DNA from: an uncultured Sutterella sp.
Lineage (GTDB): Bacteria > Pseudomonadota > Gammaproteobacteria > Burkholderiales > Burkholderiaceae_F
Direction: 5' to 3'
Length of the DNA stretch: 64,000 nucleotides
NCBI GenBank assembly: GCA_900767875.1
Contig: CAAGAT010000038.1
Span: 9,033 to 73,032 of the forward strand
Each line of letters starts with the position of its first letter. Position 1 is the stretch's first letter. Shown one piece after another: positions 22,859 to 32,677 of the stretch. The position numbers and the translations under genes are program-made. The notes below the pieces were generated by a model. That model searched no databases, was not told the origin of the DNA, and saw only the letters and a program-made list of their open reading frames with translations.

Positions 22859-24231
22859 TCTGGCAGCCTTTGCCCGGATCGCAGCGGCGCTTCATGTCTT
22901 GCCCGTTTTACGAGGTGCTTCTTGAGGGCAATCGCGGCGGCGGCAAGACCGATGCGCTTCTGATGGACTTTGCGCAGATGGTGGGCCGCGGGTTCGGTGA
23001 GGACTGGCGCGGGGTGATCTTCCGCTTGACTTACCCGCAACTGCAGGACGCCATTGCCAAGAGCCTCAAGTGGTTTCGACAAATCTTCCCGGGGGCCAAG
23101 TACAACGCCTCGAAGAACGTGTGGACGTTCCCCGACGGAGAGCAGCTCTTCTTTCGCTTCGGCGACTCGGCGGACGACTACTGGAACTACCACGGCCACG
23201 CCTATCCGTTCTTGGGCTTCGAGGAGCTGACCAATTGGGCGGACCCCGGATTCTATGAGGCCATGCTTTCGACCTGCCGCTCGTCGAACCCCGATGTGCC
23301 GCGCTGGGTGCGTAGCACCACAAACCCGTTCGGGAAAGGGCACTCGTGGGTCAAGGAGCGTTTCCGCATCGGCGAGATCCGACCCGAGACGCCTTTCGGC
23401 CCCGCGGGAAAGGAGCGCCTCTACATCCACAGCCAACTGCGCGAGAACACCGTGCTCATGGCCGCGGACCCGGACTACATCAAAACCCTTGAGAACCTCA
23501 AGGAGCCCGCGCGCCGGGCAGCGTGGTTGGATGGATCGTGGGACATCAACGTCGGCACGTTCTTCGCGGACGTGTGGAGTGACGCTGCCGTCGTCGATCC
23601 GTTCCCGATCCCTGCCGCGTGGAAGGTTTGGAAGTCTATGGACTGGGGCTACAGCAAGCCCTACTGCGTTCTGTGGCTCGCCATGAATGAGCAGGGCGTG
23701 ATCTTTGTGTGGCGTGAGCTCTACGGGATCGATCACGATCAGCCAAACGTCGGCAGCCGGGAGGACGCGGCCAAGGTGGCGGGCAAGATCAAGGCCATCG
23801 AAAAGCACGACGAGCGCATGGGCTACGAGTACCGCATGAATCTGTCGGACCCCGCCATCTTCGCGCGAACCGGCACGAGCAACAGCATCGGCAGCATCTT
23901 CCGCTCCTGTGGCGTCGTCTGGCAGCCTGCCTGGAACGCCAAGGGATCGCGCGTCCTTGGCTGGCAGGAGATTGTGCAGTTGCTCGCTGACGGCCGGCTC
24001 AAGATCTTTCGCACGTGCAAGAACCTCATTCGCACGTTGCCCCAACTGCCGCCCGACGACAACAACCCCGAAGACATTGACACGGACACCGAAGACCACG
24101 CGGCTGACGCCTTGCGCTACGGCGTGATGCGCCGCCGACGCAAACCTGAGGCCGAGCAGGCCCACGGCCAGCGCATTGAGTCCGACGCCGTTGTCGGCTC
24201 CGGGGCGATTACCTTTGAACCTGATTTCTGA
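22843..24231 (+). CDS. terL: Terminase large subunit
   Basis: 462 residues, GTG start inside the end of terS. ATPase with Walker A-like GNRGGGKTD, FLGFEELTN as Walker B, and SWVKERF/STTNPFG as the coupling motif. The C-terminal nuclease half has SMDWGYSKPYCVLWL (first Asp), NLSDPAIF (second) and TEDHAADALRYG (third Asp of the RNase H fold). It powers DNA packaging and makes the genomic ends. Confidence 0.95.
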   Translation: MDRKVIWQPLPGSQRRFMSCPFYEVLLEGNRGGGKTDALLMDFAQMVGRGFGEDWRGVIFRLTYPQLQDAIAKSLKWFRQIFPGAKYNASKNVWTFPDGEQLFFRFGDSADDYWNYHGHAYPFLGFEELTNWADPGFYEAMLSTCRSSNPDVPRWVRSTTNPFGKGHSWVKERFRIGEIRPETPFGPAGKERLYIHSQLRENTVLMAADPDYIKTLENLKEPARRAAWLDGSWDINVGTFFADVWSDAAVVDPFPIPAAWKVWKSMDWGYSKPYCVLWLAMNEQGVIFVWRELYGIDHDQPNVGSREDAAKVAGKIKAIEKHDERMGYEYRMNLSDPAIFARTGTSNSIGSIFRSCGVVWQPAWNAKGSRVLGWQEIVQLLADGRLKIFRTCKNLIRTLPQLPPDDNNPEDIDTDTEDHAADALRYGVMRRRRKPEAEQAHGQRIESDAVVGSGAITFEPDF

Positions 24232-24247
24232 CGAGAGGAGAGACAGC

Positions 24248-26311
24248 ATGGTTCCCGATTTTTTCAACCCGTTGGCCCCCGCGGTCCCCGAGCTGCAGGG
24301 CGCAGTGCCAGACGGCCTGGGTCAGGGCCCGGCGGTGCAGCACACGGAAACTTTCATCTTTGAGACCGAGCCCATTAAGGAGCCGCCCACCGAACCCGAT
24401 GAGTTGGCGCGCAAGTGGCTCAACAAGATTGAAGCGGGCCGCAAGCACTGGGAAAAGTTCTACGAGCGCTGCAAGCACAACCGCGCCGCCACAGAAAATA
24501 TCGATTGGAAGACCGAGGCCGACGACATCAAGTTCTGCCCCAAGCGCGCGAACCTGCTGCAGGCCACGATCGCGGGCATCCTGCCGAACCTCTACGCCAA
24601 GAATCCCGAAATCAGTGTGGTGCCGGTGCGCAGTTCGGATGCCGACTCGGGGCGCCTGGACCGCGTGACCAAGACGCTCGAGCAGGTGCTCAATCGGTAC
24701 CTGGTGCAAGCCAAGCTCAAGCAGCGGGCCCGGGCCGCCGTCCGGGCTGCGCTCACGTGCTCCTACGGCATTGTGAAGGTGGTCTATCAGCGGGATCTGG
24801 ACGCCGATCCGCTTATCCGTCAGCGCCTTCAGGATGCGCAGGACAACCTGCGCCACATTGACGGGCTGCTCTCGCGCCTGGCCGAAGACGATGCCGGCCG
24901 CACCGAGCTTGAGGTCCGTCAGCAGGAGCTCATTGAAAGCATCAAGGGCCTGCAGGAGGACTCCGAGGCCAAGGCTCTCGACGGCCTGGTGATCGATCGC
25001 ATCCTCACCGATCAGTTGATCGTCGATCCTTCTGTCGTCGATTTTGAAGACTACGTGCAGGCCGACTGGATGTGCCAGGTGGTGCCGATGCGCCGGGCCA
25101 CGGCCGAGGAGCTGTACAAGGTCAAGCTACCGAAGGCCACCACGTACGAAATGAGTCTGGACAGGGTCTATGAGAGGGCCCACGCCGGCGTCGGCCCCAA
25201 CGGCGACATTTGTCCCGAGGAGGACGACACGATCGTCGTCTACGAGGTTTGGGACCGTATCTCGCAGCGCGTCTACACCCTTGCTGACGGCTGCGCCTTC
25301 TTCCTGCGTGAGCCCTACAGCCCGGCCCGCGTCGGCGGCCGTTGGTACCCGTTCTTCCTGCTGCCCTATCAGCAGGTGGATGGGAAGTTTGTGGCGCAGT
25401 CCCTCGTGGACACCATCGAGCAGCTCGAGAAGGAGCACAACGACACGAGGAATGCGTACGCGGAGCATCGATCGTTCTGCAAGCCCGGCTATATCGCCTC
25501 GGCCGACATCGATGAGCGCAGCCTCAACCGGTTCTGCGTAGCGGAGCTCGGCGAGATTACCGTCATCAAAAATTCGGACGGGCAGGACCTGCGCTCGCTC
25601 ATTCAGCCAAAGACCTACCCACCGATCGATTCGGCCCTGTACGACACGAGCCTCATCCGTCAGGACATTGAGCAGGTGACCGGGCTGCAGGACGCCATGC
25701 GCCAGAGCGTGGTCAAGCCCAAGACGGCCACCGAGGCACAGATCATGCAGCAGGGCCTGTCGGCTCGCGTGGCCGCTTTCCGTGACGGCGTCGAAGACTG
25801 GCTGCAGGAGATTGCAACCTACACGACGCAGATCCTGCTGCGCGAACTCACCGAGGAGGACGTGGCCCGCATCATGGGTGAGCCCGTGCAGGTTGTGGAC
25901 CCTGCCACCGGGGCCGTGCTCACGCAAAAGCCCTACGACTGGCCCACGCTCACGACGGAACAGGTCGCGCGCCTCATAAAGATCAAGATCGCCGCGGGCT
26001 CGACCGGGGCTCCGAACCGCCTCGAAGATCAGGAAAGCTGGGGCAAGCTACTGCCCGTGCTGCAGCAGATGGTCCAAACGCTTTATCAGCTCAAGATGCA
26101 GGGCGTGGACACGGGCCCCATCGAGGTTCTGTTGCGCGAGACGGTGCACCGATACGACGACAGGTTTGATGCTACGCAACTCATCCCCGACATCAACCCG
26201 CAGCAGTTGGCCATGCAGCAGCAACAGCAGGCCGCAGCAAGCCAAGGGACCCAGGGCGGCATCGATCCGGCGCAGGCCCAGGCCATTCTCTCTCAACTCA
26301 CGCAGCAGTAA
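24248..26311 (+). CDS. Portal protein
   Basis: 687 residues from the ATG at 24248 (GAGAGGAGAGA upstream). EARKHWEKFYERCKHNR-like start (GRKHWEKFYE), a long core and a Q-rich C-terminus (MQQQQQAAASQGTQGG). Length, position right after terL and the PYQQVDGKFVAQSLVDTIEQ LEKEHNDTRN segment fit P22-like portals (DUF4055/P22 portal type). It forms the DNA entry ring. Confidence 0.88.
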   Translation: MVPDFFNPLAPAVPELQGAVPDGLGQGPAVQHTETFIFETEPIKEPPTEPDELARKWLNKIEAGRKHWEKFYERCKHNRAATENIDWKTEADDIKFCPKRANLLQATIAGILPNLYAKNPEISVVPVRSSDADSGRLDRVTKTLEQVLNRYLVQAKLKQRARAAVRAALTCSYGIVKVVYQRDLDADPLIRQRLQDAQDNLRHIDGLLSRLAEDDAGRTELEVRQQELIESIKGLQEDSEAKALDGLVIDRILTDQLIVDPSVVDFEDYVQADWMCQVVPMRRATAEELYKVKLPKATTYEMSLDRVYERAHAGVGPNGDICPEEDDTIVVYEVWDRISQRVYTLADGCAFFLREPYSPARVGGRWYPFFLLPYQQVDGKFVAQSLVDTIEQLEKEHNDTRNAYAEHRSFCKPGYIASADIDERSLNRFCVAELGEITVIKNSDGQDLRSLIQPKTYPPIDSALYDTSLIRQDIEQVTGLQDAMRQSVVKPKTATEAQIMQQGLSARVAAFRDGVEDWLQEIATYTTQILLRELTEEDVARIMGEPVQVVDPATGAVLTQKPYDWPTLTTEQVARLIKIKIAAGSTGAPNRLEDQESWGKLLPVLQQMVQTLYQLKMQGVDTGPIEVLLRETVHRYDDRFDATQLIPDINPQQLAMQQQQQAAASQGTQGGIDPAQAQAILSQLTQQ

Positions 26312-26326
26312 CCGAAGGACTACACC

Positions 26327-27388
26327 ATGGAAAATGACGAATTGAAGACCACGGCCGAGCAGGCCGAACCGACGACCACCGATGCGCCGGCTGCCGAGCA
26401 CGCGCCCGAGCAGCAGACCGAAGGGGGGCAGGACCATGAGACGCAGCAAGAACCCGAGCAGCCTTCCGTCGCCAAGGCTATCGATGATCTTGGTATTGGT
26501 CCCGAAGAGCCTCCCGCGCCCGAACCTTCGAGCGCCGATGAGCAGAAGGCTCAAGCGCCTGGCGCAGGGAAAGCTGATCCGGCAGCGCCGAAGGTTCCTA
26601 AAGAAGACGTGGCATCTGCTGGCGCAAAAGCGCCGACGGATGACGAATTGCTTGCGGGCGTTAAGAGTGAACGCGGCAAAGAACGGCTGAGCAAGCTGCT
26701 CGCAGAGGGCCGCCAGAATGCGGAGACCCTGCAGGCCATGCAGCGCACCATTTCCTCGGCCGGCCTGGACCGTGAGTCCTTTTCCAACTTTATGGAAATC
26801 TCCCGCCTGGTGAGCTCTCCGGATCCCGACGACATCGAGCGCGGCCTGAAGGCGTTCGAAGACGTGCGCACGCGCATGTACCAGAGTCTGGGTCGTGAGG
26901 CGCCGGGCGTGGATCTTCTGGCGCAGTACCCCGATCTGGCCCAGAAGGTTGCCGGCATGAGCATGAGCCGCGAGGATGCTCTTCAGATCATGCAGGCCCG
27001 TCAGGCCCAGGCCGCCGAAAAGGAGCGCTACGCCGCACAGAAAGCGCAGCAGCAGGAGCTCTCGCGCATCCAGACCTTCGGCCAGCAGGTGCAGCAGGTG
27101 TTCCAGGCCCGTAGCCAAGAGGCTGACTTTGATGCCCGCATTGAGGTGCTGAAAAAGCACTTCAGCAAGCCGGGCGCCGTGCAACAGTTTGTTGCGGCAA
27201 ACCCGCCCGAGAATTGGGGCAAGGCGCTCATGTGGATGTACGACAACGTGCAGCCCCAACAGCAGGCCGCCGCTACGCCCTCGCCCATTACGCAGAACCG
27301 GGCCCGCACGGCAGGCCTACGAGTGACGGGCACGACGGGCGGCTCGGTCGATTCCATTGAGGCCCGCATCCGCGAGCTCGGCCTGTAG
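26327..27388 (+). CDS. Scaffold-like head assembly protein
   Basis: 353 residues. First 120 are Pro/Glu/Ala-rich and disordered, followed by charged coiled-coil helices (QARQAQAAEKERYAAQKAQQ) and the C-terminal IEARIRELGL. Position between portal and capsid and the composition argue for the internal scaffold. No sequence family recognised. Confidence 0.72.
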   Translation: MENDELKTTAEQAEPTTTDAPAAEHAPEQQTEGGQDHETQQEPEQPSVAKAIDDLGIGPEEPPAPEPSSADEQKAQAPGAGKADPAAPKVPKEDVASAGAKAPTDDELLAGVKSERGKERLSKLLAEGRQNAETLQAMQRTISSAGLDRESFSNFMEISRLVSSPDPDDIERGLKAFEDVRTRMYQSLGREAPGVDLLAQYPDLAQKVAGMSMSREDALQIMQARQAQAAEKERYAAQKAQQQELSRIQTFGQQVQQVFQARSQEADFDARIEVLKKHFSKPGAVQQFVAANPPENWGKALMWMYDNVQPQQQAAATPSPITQNRARTAGLRVTGTTGGSVDSIEARIRELGL

Positions 27389-27621
27389 CCTGCGAAAAAT
27401 TCAAAAGCAGACTTGACTCTTGCTAAAAAAGTGGTGTCGCCGGAGTTGGCGGCACCACACAATCGCGGTTGCGGGGGTCGCGTCCCGCAGCGCCTTACCG
27501 CTAGCGGCAAATCGCAGCAGCCGGGTTCGCGTCGGCAACCTCAAGCGGTTAAACCCTTTTCTGAGCGCGGCGTTCTCGGAAGTGTGGACTTTCCTCAATC
27601 GTACATTTCGGAAACTCCATC
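27389..27621 (+). promoter_or_regulatory. Untranslated region before the capsid gene
   Basis: 233 bp without a gene between late genes that otherwise sit tightly packed. It contains TTGACT (27413), the hairpin GGTGTCGCC/GGCGGCACC (27442-27465), and the weak ribosome binding region CGGAAACTCC before the capsid ATG. Likely a capsid-specific promoter or translational leader. Confidence 0.45.
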
Positions 27622-28671
27622 ATGCCGATTTCTACGCAAGACTTGACCAAGCTCGCTAAGAGCTCTCTTGACGACTACCTGCGCAACACCCCGGTCGATC
27701 AGATCACGCAGGAGCGTCCTTTCCTCAACATGCTGCTCAAGGGCAAGAAGCCCTTCGGCGGCGCCAAGCAGAACATCGTCGAGCAGATCCGCAAGGATTA
27801 CGGCTCCAATTTCGCCTGGGCCTACGGTGAATCGAAGGTAACCTTCAACAAGCGCGACACGCTCGAGCAGGCTGCCTTCCCGTGGCGCCGTGCTGTGGAC
27901 GCCCTCTACATCGATTTCGACACGCTGTTCTCGAACGGCATCGATGTCAAGGAAGGCGGCCATGGCGCCTACCGCCTGGAAACCAACGAGAAGGTGCAGC
28001 TGACCAACCTGCTCGATGAGCAGATTACGGCCTTGCGAGAAGGCTTCATGAAGAGTCTTGACCTTCACGTGCACCGTGACGGCACCCAGAGTACCGACGC
28101 CGTCGTGGGTCTGGACGCGCTGATCCCCCTTGATCCTTCGACCGGCACGCTCGGCGGCATCGACCGCGCCGCGAACTCCTACTGGCGCAACTACACCGAC
28201 GTGAACATCGAGGCTGCCACGATGCTCAACCAGATGGAAAAGGCCTGGCGCGAGTGCTACCGCCACGGCGGCACGCCCGACTACATCTTCGCGGGCTCCG
28301 GCTTTATCGACGCCTACCGCAACTGCCTGCAGCCCATGATGCAGTACAACGTTCGCGCCGGTTCTGTTGCCACGGCCGACGGCGGCGTGGGTGACGGCTC
28401 CCGCACGGGTCTGTTCTTCAAGGGAAAGGAGATTCTGTGGGATCCGACGTTCGATGACCTCGACGCGGCCGACACTCCTGCCACCAAGTGGGCCACGCGC
28501 TGCTACTTTGTCAACAGCAAGACCTTGAAGTGGCGCGACAACGGCTACGACATCATCACGCCCGTTCGCCCGCACGACACGCTGTGTCTGTACGAGATGA
28601 TCAACATGCGCTGCGCGGTGACGATCAACCGTCCGAACGCCAACGCCGTCCTGGCTCTCAAGAGCGCCTAA
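27622..28671 (+). CDS. Major capsid protein
   Basis: 349 residues; MPISTQDLTKLAKSSLDDYL ... PFLNMLLKGKKPFGGAKQNI VEQIRKDYG and the C-terminus DTLCLYEMINMRCAVTINRP are typical of a phage coat protein. Highly codon-biased toward GC3, as expected for the most abundant late product. Follows scaffold and precedes the fibre genes. Confidence 0.88.
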   Translation: MPISTQDLTKLAKSSLDDYLRNTPVDQITQERPFLNMLLKGKKPFGGAKQNIVEQIRKDYGSNFAWAYGESKVTFNKRDTLEQAAFPWRRAVDALYIDFDTLFSNGIDVKEGGHGAYRLETNEKVQLTNLLDEQITALREGFMKSLDLHVHRDGTQSTDAVVGLDALIPLDPSTGTLGGIDRAANSYWRNYTDVNIEAATMLNQMEKAWRECYRHGGTPDYIFAGSGFIDAYRNCLQPMMQYNVRAGSVATADGGVGDGSRTGLFFKGKEILWDPTFDDLDAADTPATKWATRCYFVNSKTLKWRDNGYDIITPVRPHDTLCLYEMINMRCAVTINRPNANAVLALKSA

Positions 28672-28747
28672 TCGACAACGGCACGGGTCCGGCTGCCCAG
28701 AACGGTCGAGCTCGTGCCTTGTCTCTTCACTCAAGGAAAAAATCCTG

Positions 28748-29050
28748 ATGCTGGTTAAAGCTTTTCAGTTCGCGGTGACGCGAGACTCCTCGACCACGAT
28801 CGTGATCCGCACGACCGAATGGGAGGCCCAGGTCCTCTCTGAGCTTTTCGGTTCTGAGAACGTGCGCAAGCTCGGCAACGCCGAGCCGCTTGAGCGTGCC
28901 GAAGACGAGGAGGGCCACCGCCTTGCCTCCAAGTACGGCGTACCCGTCATGCGCGAAGTGTTCGGTGCCGACTTTGTCGGCGTCGTGGCCTCGGCCGTAA
29001 AGAAGGCCAAGATCGGAGCGGGCAAGACGCCCGTTCAGGACGCGCAGTAA
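28748..29050 (+). CDS. Hypothetical phage head protein (100 aa)
   Basis: Small alpha/beta protein after the capsid gene; candidate head decoration or completion protein by position only. AAGGAAAAAATCCTG precedes the ATG. Confidence 0.6.
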   Translation: MLVKAFQFAVTRDSSTTIVIRTTEWEAQVLSELFGSENVRKLGNAEPLERAEDEEGHRLASKYGVPVMREVFGADFVGVVASAVKKAKIGAGKTPVQDAQ

Positions 29051-29072
29051 AGCAACATCAGAGGGGATAGAC

Positions 29073-31457
29073 ATGGCACAACCGCAGCGCTACGAGCGTG
29101 CCCACGACTTCACGCTCGACGAGGAGTTTCAGGGCCAGTACGTCAACGTCGAGCTCGACGACGCGGCGGTGTCCATCAACGGGTTGCGCGACAACCTGGC
29201 CAAAATCCAAAAGGATGATGGCACTTTGCAAAACGGCATTGTCACAGAGAACACCCTCGGTGCCGACGTCCTGGAGCAGTTCCGGCAGATTACCCAGGAC
29301 GCCCGCAATGCGGCTTTGGAAGGTGCTGCGGTGGCTGAGGCCGCCGCTAAAGAGGCCGCCGAGTCGGCGACGATCAGCCAAGAATCCGCCGACGTGGCCA
29401 GCCGCGCCGGTGAGGCTGCACGACTCAATGCCGAGGCCGCAGCCAAGACGCTGGAGGATATCTCGAGCGTGGCCGGCATGATCGATCCTTTCCTTCAGAA
29501 CTCTGAAGAAGTCATCTCCGTCGGCGAAAACATCGAGGGCGTTCTCGACGTCCACGCCCATATGGATGAGGTCCACATTGTGGGCCAGGACCTTCAGGGC
29601 ATGAACGCCACGTCGATGGACTACGGCTTTATCACGGACGAGCCGGACCTCACGACGACCATTGCCGACGGCTACATCAAGACCGTCGCTGAGGGCATGG
29701 TTGATGTGAGCGCGGTGGGCGACAACATTGAACACGTGGTTCTGGTCTCGCAGAACCTCTCCGCTCTGCCTCAGTATCTCGAGGAGTTCAACGAATACAA
29801 AACGGCCGCGGAGACTGCGGCCGACAAAGCCGCGACTTCTAAAGATGCAGCCGCCATCTCCCGGGATGCCGCGCTGGCGTCCGAGAACGCAGCCAAGGCA
29901 AGCGAAACCTCAGCGGGGGCCTCGGCAACGCTCGCAGAATCGTGGGCCACGAAGACCGACGGCACGGTCGACGGATCGGAGTACAGTGCCAAGCACTACG
30001 CACAGCAGGCCGCTGAGTCTGCATCCGCTTCAGGCACGTCTGCCACGAGCGCCGGGAGCGCACGTGATGCGGCGAAGGCCGCACAGACTGCAGCAGAGAG
30101 CGCGAACTCTTCGGCGCAGACCGCCGCGCAGACTGCCACGACCAAGGCGTCGGATGCTTCCGCTTCCGCGCAGACAGCGAGCAAGCAGGGCACGGCTGCT
30201 ACTCAGGCCAAGACCGCCGCTGAGGCCGCACAGAAGGCGGCTGAGACGGCAAAGACCGTAGCCGAATCCGCTCGGGATACGGCTACGGAGAAGGCGTCTG
30301 AAGCAAGCGCTTCTGCTTCCGGGGCCGCATCCTCGGCAAGCTCCGCGAGCGCATCGAACGCGGCTGCGGGTCAAGCCAAAGACGCCGCCCTTGCGGCACA
30401 GAAGGCTGCTGAAGCGGCTCAGAGCGCCGCGGAAACGGCGCAGGCCTCGATCGAAGAATCGGCGGCCACGACCACGGCCAAAGCGCAGGAGGCTGCCGCC
30501 TCTGCCACGGACGCCGCAGGCTCTGCGTCGACGGCATCGACCGCCAATACGAATGCTCAGGCAGCCAAGACCGCAGCGGAAAGCGCCCGAGACTCGGCGC
30601 AGACCGCGGCTGTAACGGCTACGACGAAAGCAGGAGAGGCGAGCACGTCCGCGACGAATGCCGCAGGATCAGCATCCACGGCAAGCACGAAAGCGTCCGA
30701 AGCCTCCGCTTCGGCCACCAACTCCGCCGCAAGTGCGAGCGCAGCTCAGATCGCGAAAACCGCCGCCCAAGCCGCACAGGCTGCCGCAGAAAAAGCCGCG
30801 GAACTCGCAGGGGAAATCGCCTCGGGCGAACTTCCAGTTCTTCGCTACGACGCGCAGACGCTCACTCCTGAACAGAAGGAGCAGGCGCGCTCGAACATCG
30901 GCGCCGTGAGCCAAGACGAGGTGGATTTCACACCGTATCTGACGAAGACCGATGCCGCTTCGAGCTACCTCGGCATCAACGAAAAGGCAGCGTCCGCGGC
31001 AAGTGCCGACACGGCCACGAAACTCACGACCGCCCGAACGATCAGCGCCACTGGGGACGCCTCGTGGTCTGTCAGCTTCAACGGGACGGGCAATGCTTCG
31101 GCTGCGCTCACGCTCTCTGTGTCGGGTGCAACTGCCGGTAGTTACGGTCCGAGCGCCGCAGCCTTGGTCGGCTTCGGTGGCTCGATCACAGTTCCGCGGA
31201 TCACGGTCGATGCAAAGGGGCGCGTGACGGCGATCGCGCACTACGTGATGACGCTTCCGGCGGCGCCGGCTTCTGTGACGGGGAATGCCGGGACGGCGAC
31301 GAAATTGGCAAACGCCCGCACCATCTCCGTGGCCGGCGACGCCACGGGCTCGGCGTCCTTCGACGGCAGCGCGAACGCGTCTATCAGCATCGCCCTGGCG
31401 TCAGGCTGCGTGGGCGTGAACCAACTTGAAAACACCATCGACTTGGGGACTTTGTAA
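29073..31457 (+). CDS. Long alanine-rich tail fibre protein
   Basis: 794 residues. The N-terminal virion-attachment domain (MAQPQRYERAHDFTLDEEFQ ... NLAKIQKDDGTLQN) resembles that of the gene at 33936. A long Ala/Ser/Thr-rich triple-helix-forming shaft follows (residues about 240-590), interrupted by SWATKTDGTVDGSEYSAKHY, common in phage fibres. The tip has TLTPEQKEQARSNIGA and two fibre repeats (ATKLANARTISVAGDATGSA). TAATG overlap with the next gene couples fibre shaft and tip protein. Confidence 0.88.
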   Translation: MAQPQRYERAHDFTLDEEFQGQYVNVELDDAAVSINGLRDNLAKIQKDDGTLQNGIVTENTLGADVLEQFRQITQDARNAALEGAAVAEAAAKEAAESATISQESADVASRAGEAARLNAEAAAKTLEDISSVAGMIDPFLQNSEEVISVGENIEGVLDVHAHMDEVHIVGQDLQGMNATSMDYGFITDEPDLTTTIADGYIKTVAEGMVDVSAVGDNIEHVVLVSQNLSALPQYLEEFNEYKTAAETAADKAATSKDAAAISRDAALASENAAKASETSAGASATLAESWATKTDGTVDGSEYSAKHYAQQAAESASASGTSATSAGSARDAAKAAQTAAESANSSAQTAAQTATTKASDASASAQTASKQGTAATQAKTAAEAAQKAAETAKTVAESARDTATEKASEASASASGAASSASSASASNAAAGQAKDAALAAQKAAEAAQSAAETAQASIEESAATTTAKAQEAAASATDAAGSASTASTANTNAQAAKTAAESARDSAQTAAVTATTKAGEASTSATNAAGSASTASTKASEASASATNSAASASAAQIAKTAAQAAQAAAEKAAELAGEIASGELPVLRYDAQTLTPEQKEQARSNIGAVSQDEVDFTPYLTKTDAASSYLGINEKAASAASADTATKLTTARTISATGDASWSVSFNGTGNASAALTLSVSGATAGSYGPSAAALVGFGGSITVPRITVDAKGRVTAIAHYVMTLPAAPASVTGNAGTATKLANARTISVAGDATGSASFDGSANASISIALASGCVGVNQLENTIDLGTL

Positions 31458-32362
31458 TGGCAAAGATTTTGCAACTTCGGCGTGGCACCACGGCGCAGCA
31501 CGCCACGTTTACCGGGGCCGTCGGTGAGGTAACGGTCGATACCGACAAGGACACGCTCGTTGTCCACGACGGTGCTAAGGCGGGCGGCTATTCCTTGCAG
31601 CGCTCGGATCAAAAAATTGGCTCGGCTGCCGCCGCAGACACGGCAACCCAACTGACGAATTCTCGGTCGATTCAGGTTAACCTCGCGAGCACGGCGGCCG
31701 CATCGTTCAACGGCACGGCAAATGCTTCGCCCGGTGTGACGGGCGTTCTGCCTGCGGCCTACGGCGGCACCGGGCGCACCGACGGAAAGGCCGTTGCCTG
31801 GGTCACGCCTCGAACTGTTTCGCTAACGGGCGCGGTGGTCGGAAGTGCGTCGGTCGACGGTTCGGCCAATGTCTCGATCAGCACAACGATGACCGCATCG
31901 GGCGTGCCCACCGGCGCCATCATGGCCTTCGACTTGACGACGCCTCCGGACGGTTGGCTTCTGTGTGACGGTCGAGCGGTTTCTCGCACCACCTATGCCG
32001 CACTGTTCGCGGCTATCGGCACGAGGCATGGCTCCGGGGATGGTTCAAGCACGTTCAACCTCCCGGACATGGATGGGCTCTTTATCGAGGGTACAACCGA
32101 CGCATCCAAGGTCGGCCAAAAGATTGAAGCGGGGTTACCGAACATAACGGGAAGCCTTAGCGAAGTAATGCAGTACGCCCCCGCTTACCTGCAGAATGGA
32201 GCGTTCACGTCAACGGATAAAAAGTACAACAACTTTTCGACGGGCTCGGGCGGCTCCTGCTACACGGTGACACTTAACGCCTCGGCATCGAGCTCTGTTT
32301 ATGGAGCGTCTGCAACCGTGCAACCTTCGTCTATTCTCTTGCTTCCTTGCATCAAGTTTTGA
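31457..32362 (+). CDS. Tail fibre tip protein with Mtd-like N-terminus and collar domain
   Basis: 301 residues. Residues 1-45 (LQLRRGTTAQHATFTGAVGE VTVDTDKDTLVVHDG) match the N-terminal domain of the Bordetella phage major tropism determinant (from memory of that protein). Then a fibre repeat (TAYGGTGRTDG), a tail-collar domain (PPDGWLLCDGRAVSRTTYAA LFAAIGTRHGSGDGSSTFNLPD) and a short receptor-binding tip beginning at PNITG and ending VQPSSILLLPCIKF. The tip from PNITG onward has an inverted alternative copy directly downstream. Confidence 0.88.
   Translation: MAKILQLRRGTTAQHATFTGAVGEVTVDTDKDTLVVHDGAKAGGYSLQRSDQKIGSAAAADTATQLTNSRSIQVNLASTAAASFNGTANASPGVTGVLPAAYGGTGRTDGKAVAWVTPRTVSLTGAVVGSASVDGSANVSISTTMTASGVPTGAIMAFDLTTPPDGWLLCDGRAVSRTTYAALFAAIGTRHGSGDGSSTFNLPDMDGLFIEGTTDASKVGQKIEAGLPNITGSLSEVMQYAPAYLQNGAFTSTDKKYNNFSTGSGGSCYTVTLNASASSSVYGASATVQPSSILLLPCIKF
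32137..32145 (+). repeat. Putative inversion crossover site, left
   Basis: ACCGAACAT; the 7-bp centre CCGAACA is flanked here by GTTA and TAAC. Inverted counterpart ATGTTCGGT at 32575-32583. Both code for Pro-Asn-Ile in the fibre-tip frame. Confidence 0.55.
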
Positions 32363-32583
32363 TACACGGTAAGAGTTGCATGGCTGGAGGTTGAACCACT
32401 GAAGATCTCCCGTAAATTGAACTTGATCGAGAGGCATCAAAACGAAGCGATCTTGGAACATTTGAACGAGCGTCTTGTCCGTGGTTATCAGCATCGCCAT
32501 TATCAGTTCCCGAGAAAGCCCCCGTATGTTTAACCGTGAATAGGGGGTATTGACCAATTTGGGTCGACCCAGTGATGTTCGGT
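32352..32583 (-). other. Silent inverted alternative fibre tip
   Basis: Minus-strand frame NITGSTQIGQYPLFTVKHTG AFSGTDNGDADNHG ... SSSIYGRSSVVQPPAMQLLP CIKT and stop. It aligns over its whole length with the active tip (NITGS...GAFTSTD...SSSVYGASATVQPSSILLLPCIKF). No start codon or fibre sequence precedes it: upstream of PNITG the frame is unrelated. The stops of the two tips overlap by 11 bp, so the unit is symmetrical about 32360. The open frame and intact stop argue against decay. Confidence 0.8.
32575..32583 (-). repeat. Putative inversion crossover site, right
   Basis: ATGTTCGGT, the inverted copy of 32137-32145. Recombination between the two would keep the reading frame (CCG AAC ATn). 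Confidence 0.55.
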
Positions 32584-32677
32584 CCGTACAACCTCCGCTC
32601 ATGGCACGACGATTGGCGCAATTCACACGTGTGCCCGACCCCAAGACCTGATGGCCGTGTCTCGGCCGCTTCTCCTT

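Noticed and set aside
22699..24267. Minus-strand frame of 522 codons opposite terL
   Set aside because: Shadow of a high-GC gene; terL motifs on the plus strand are unambiguous.
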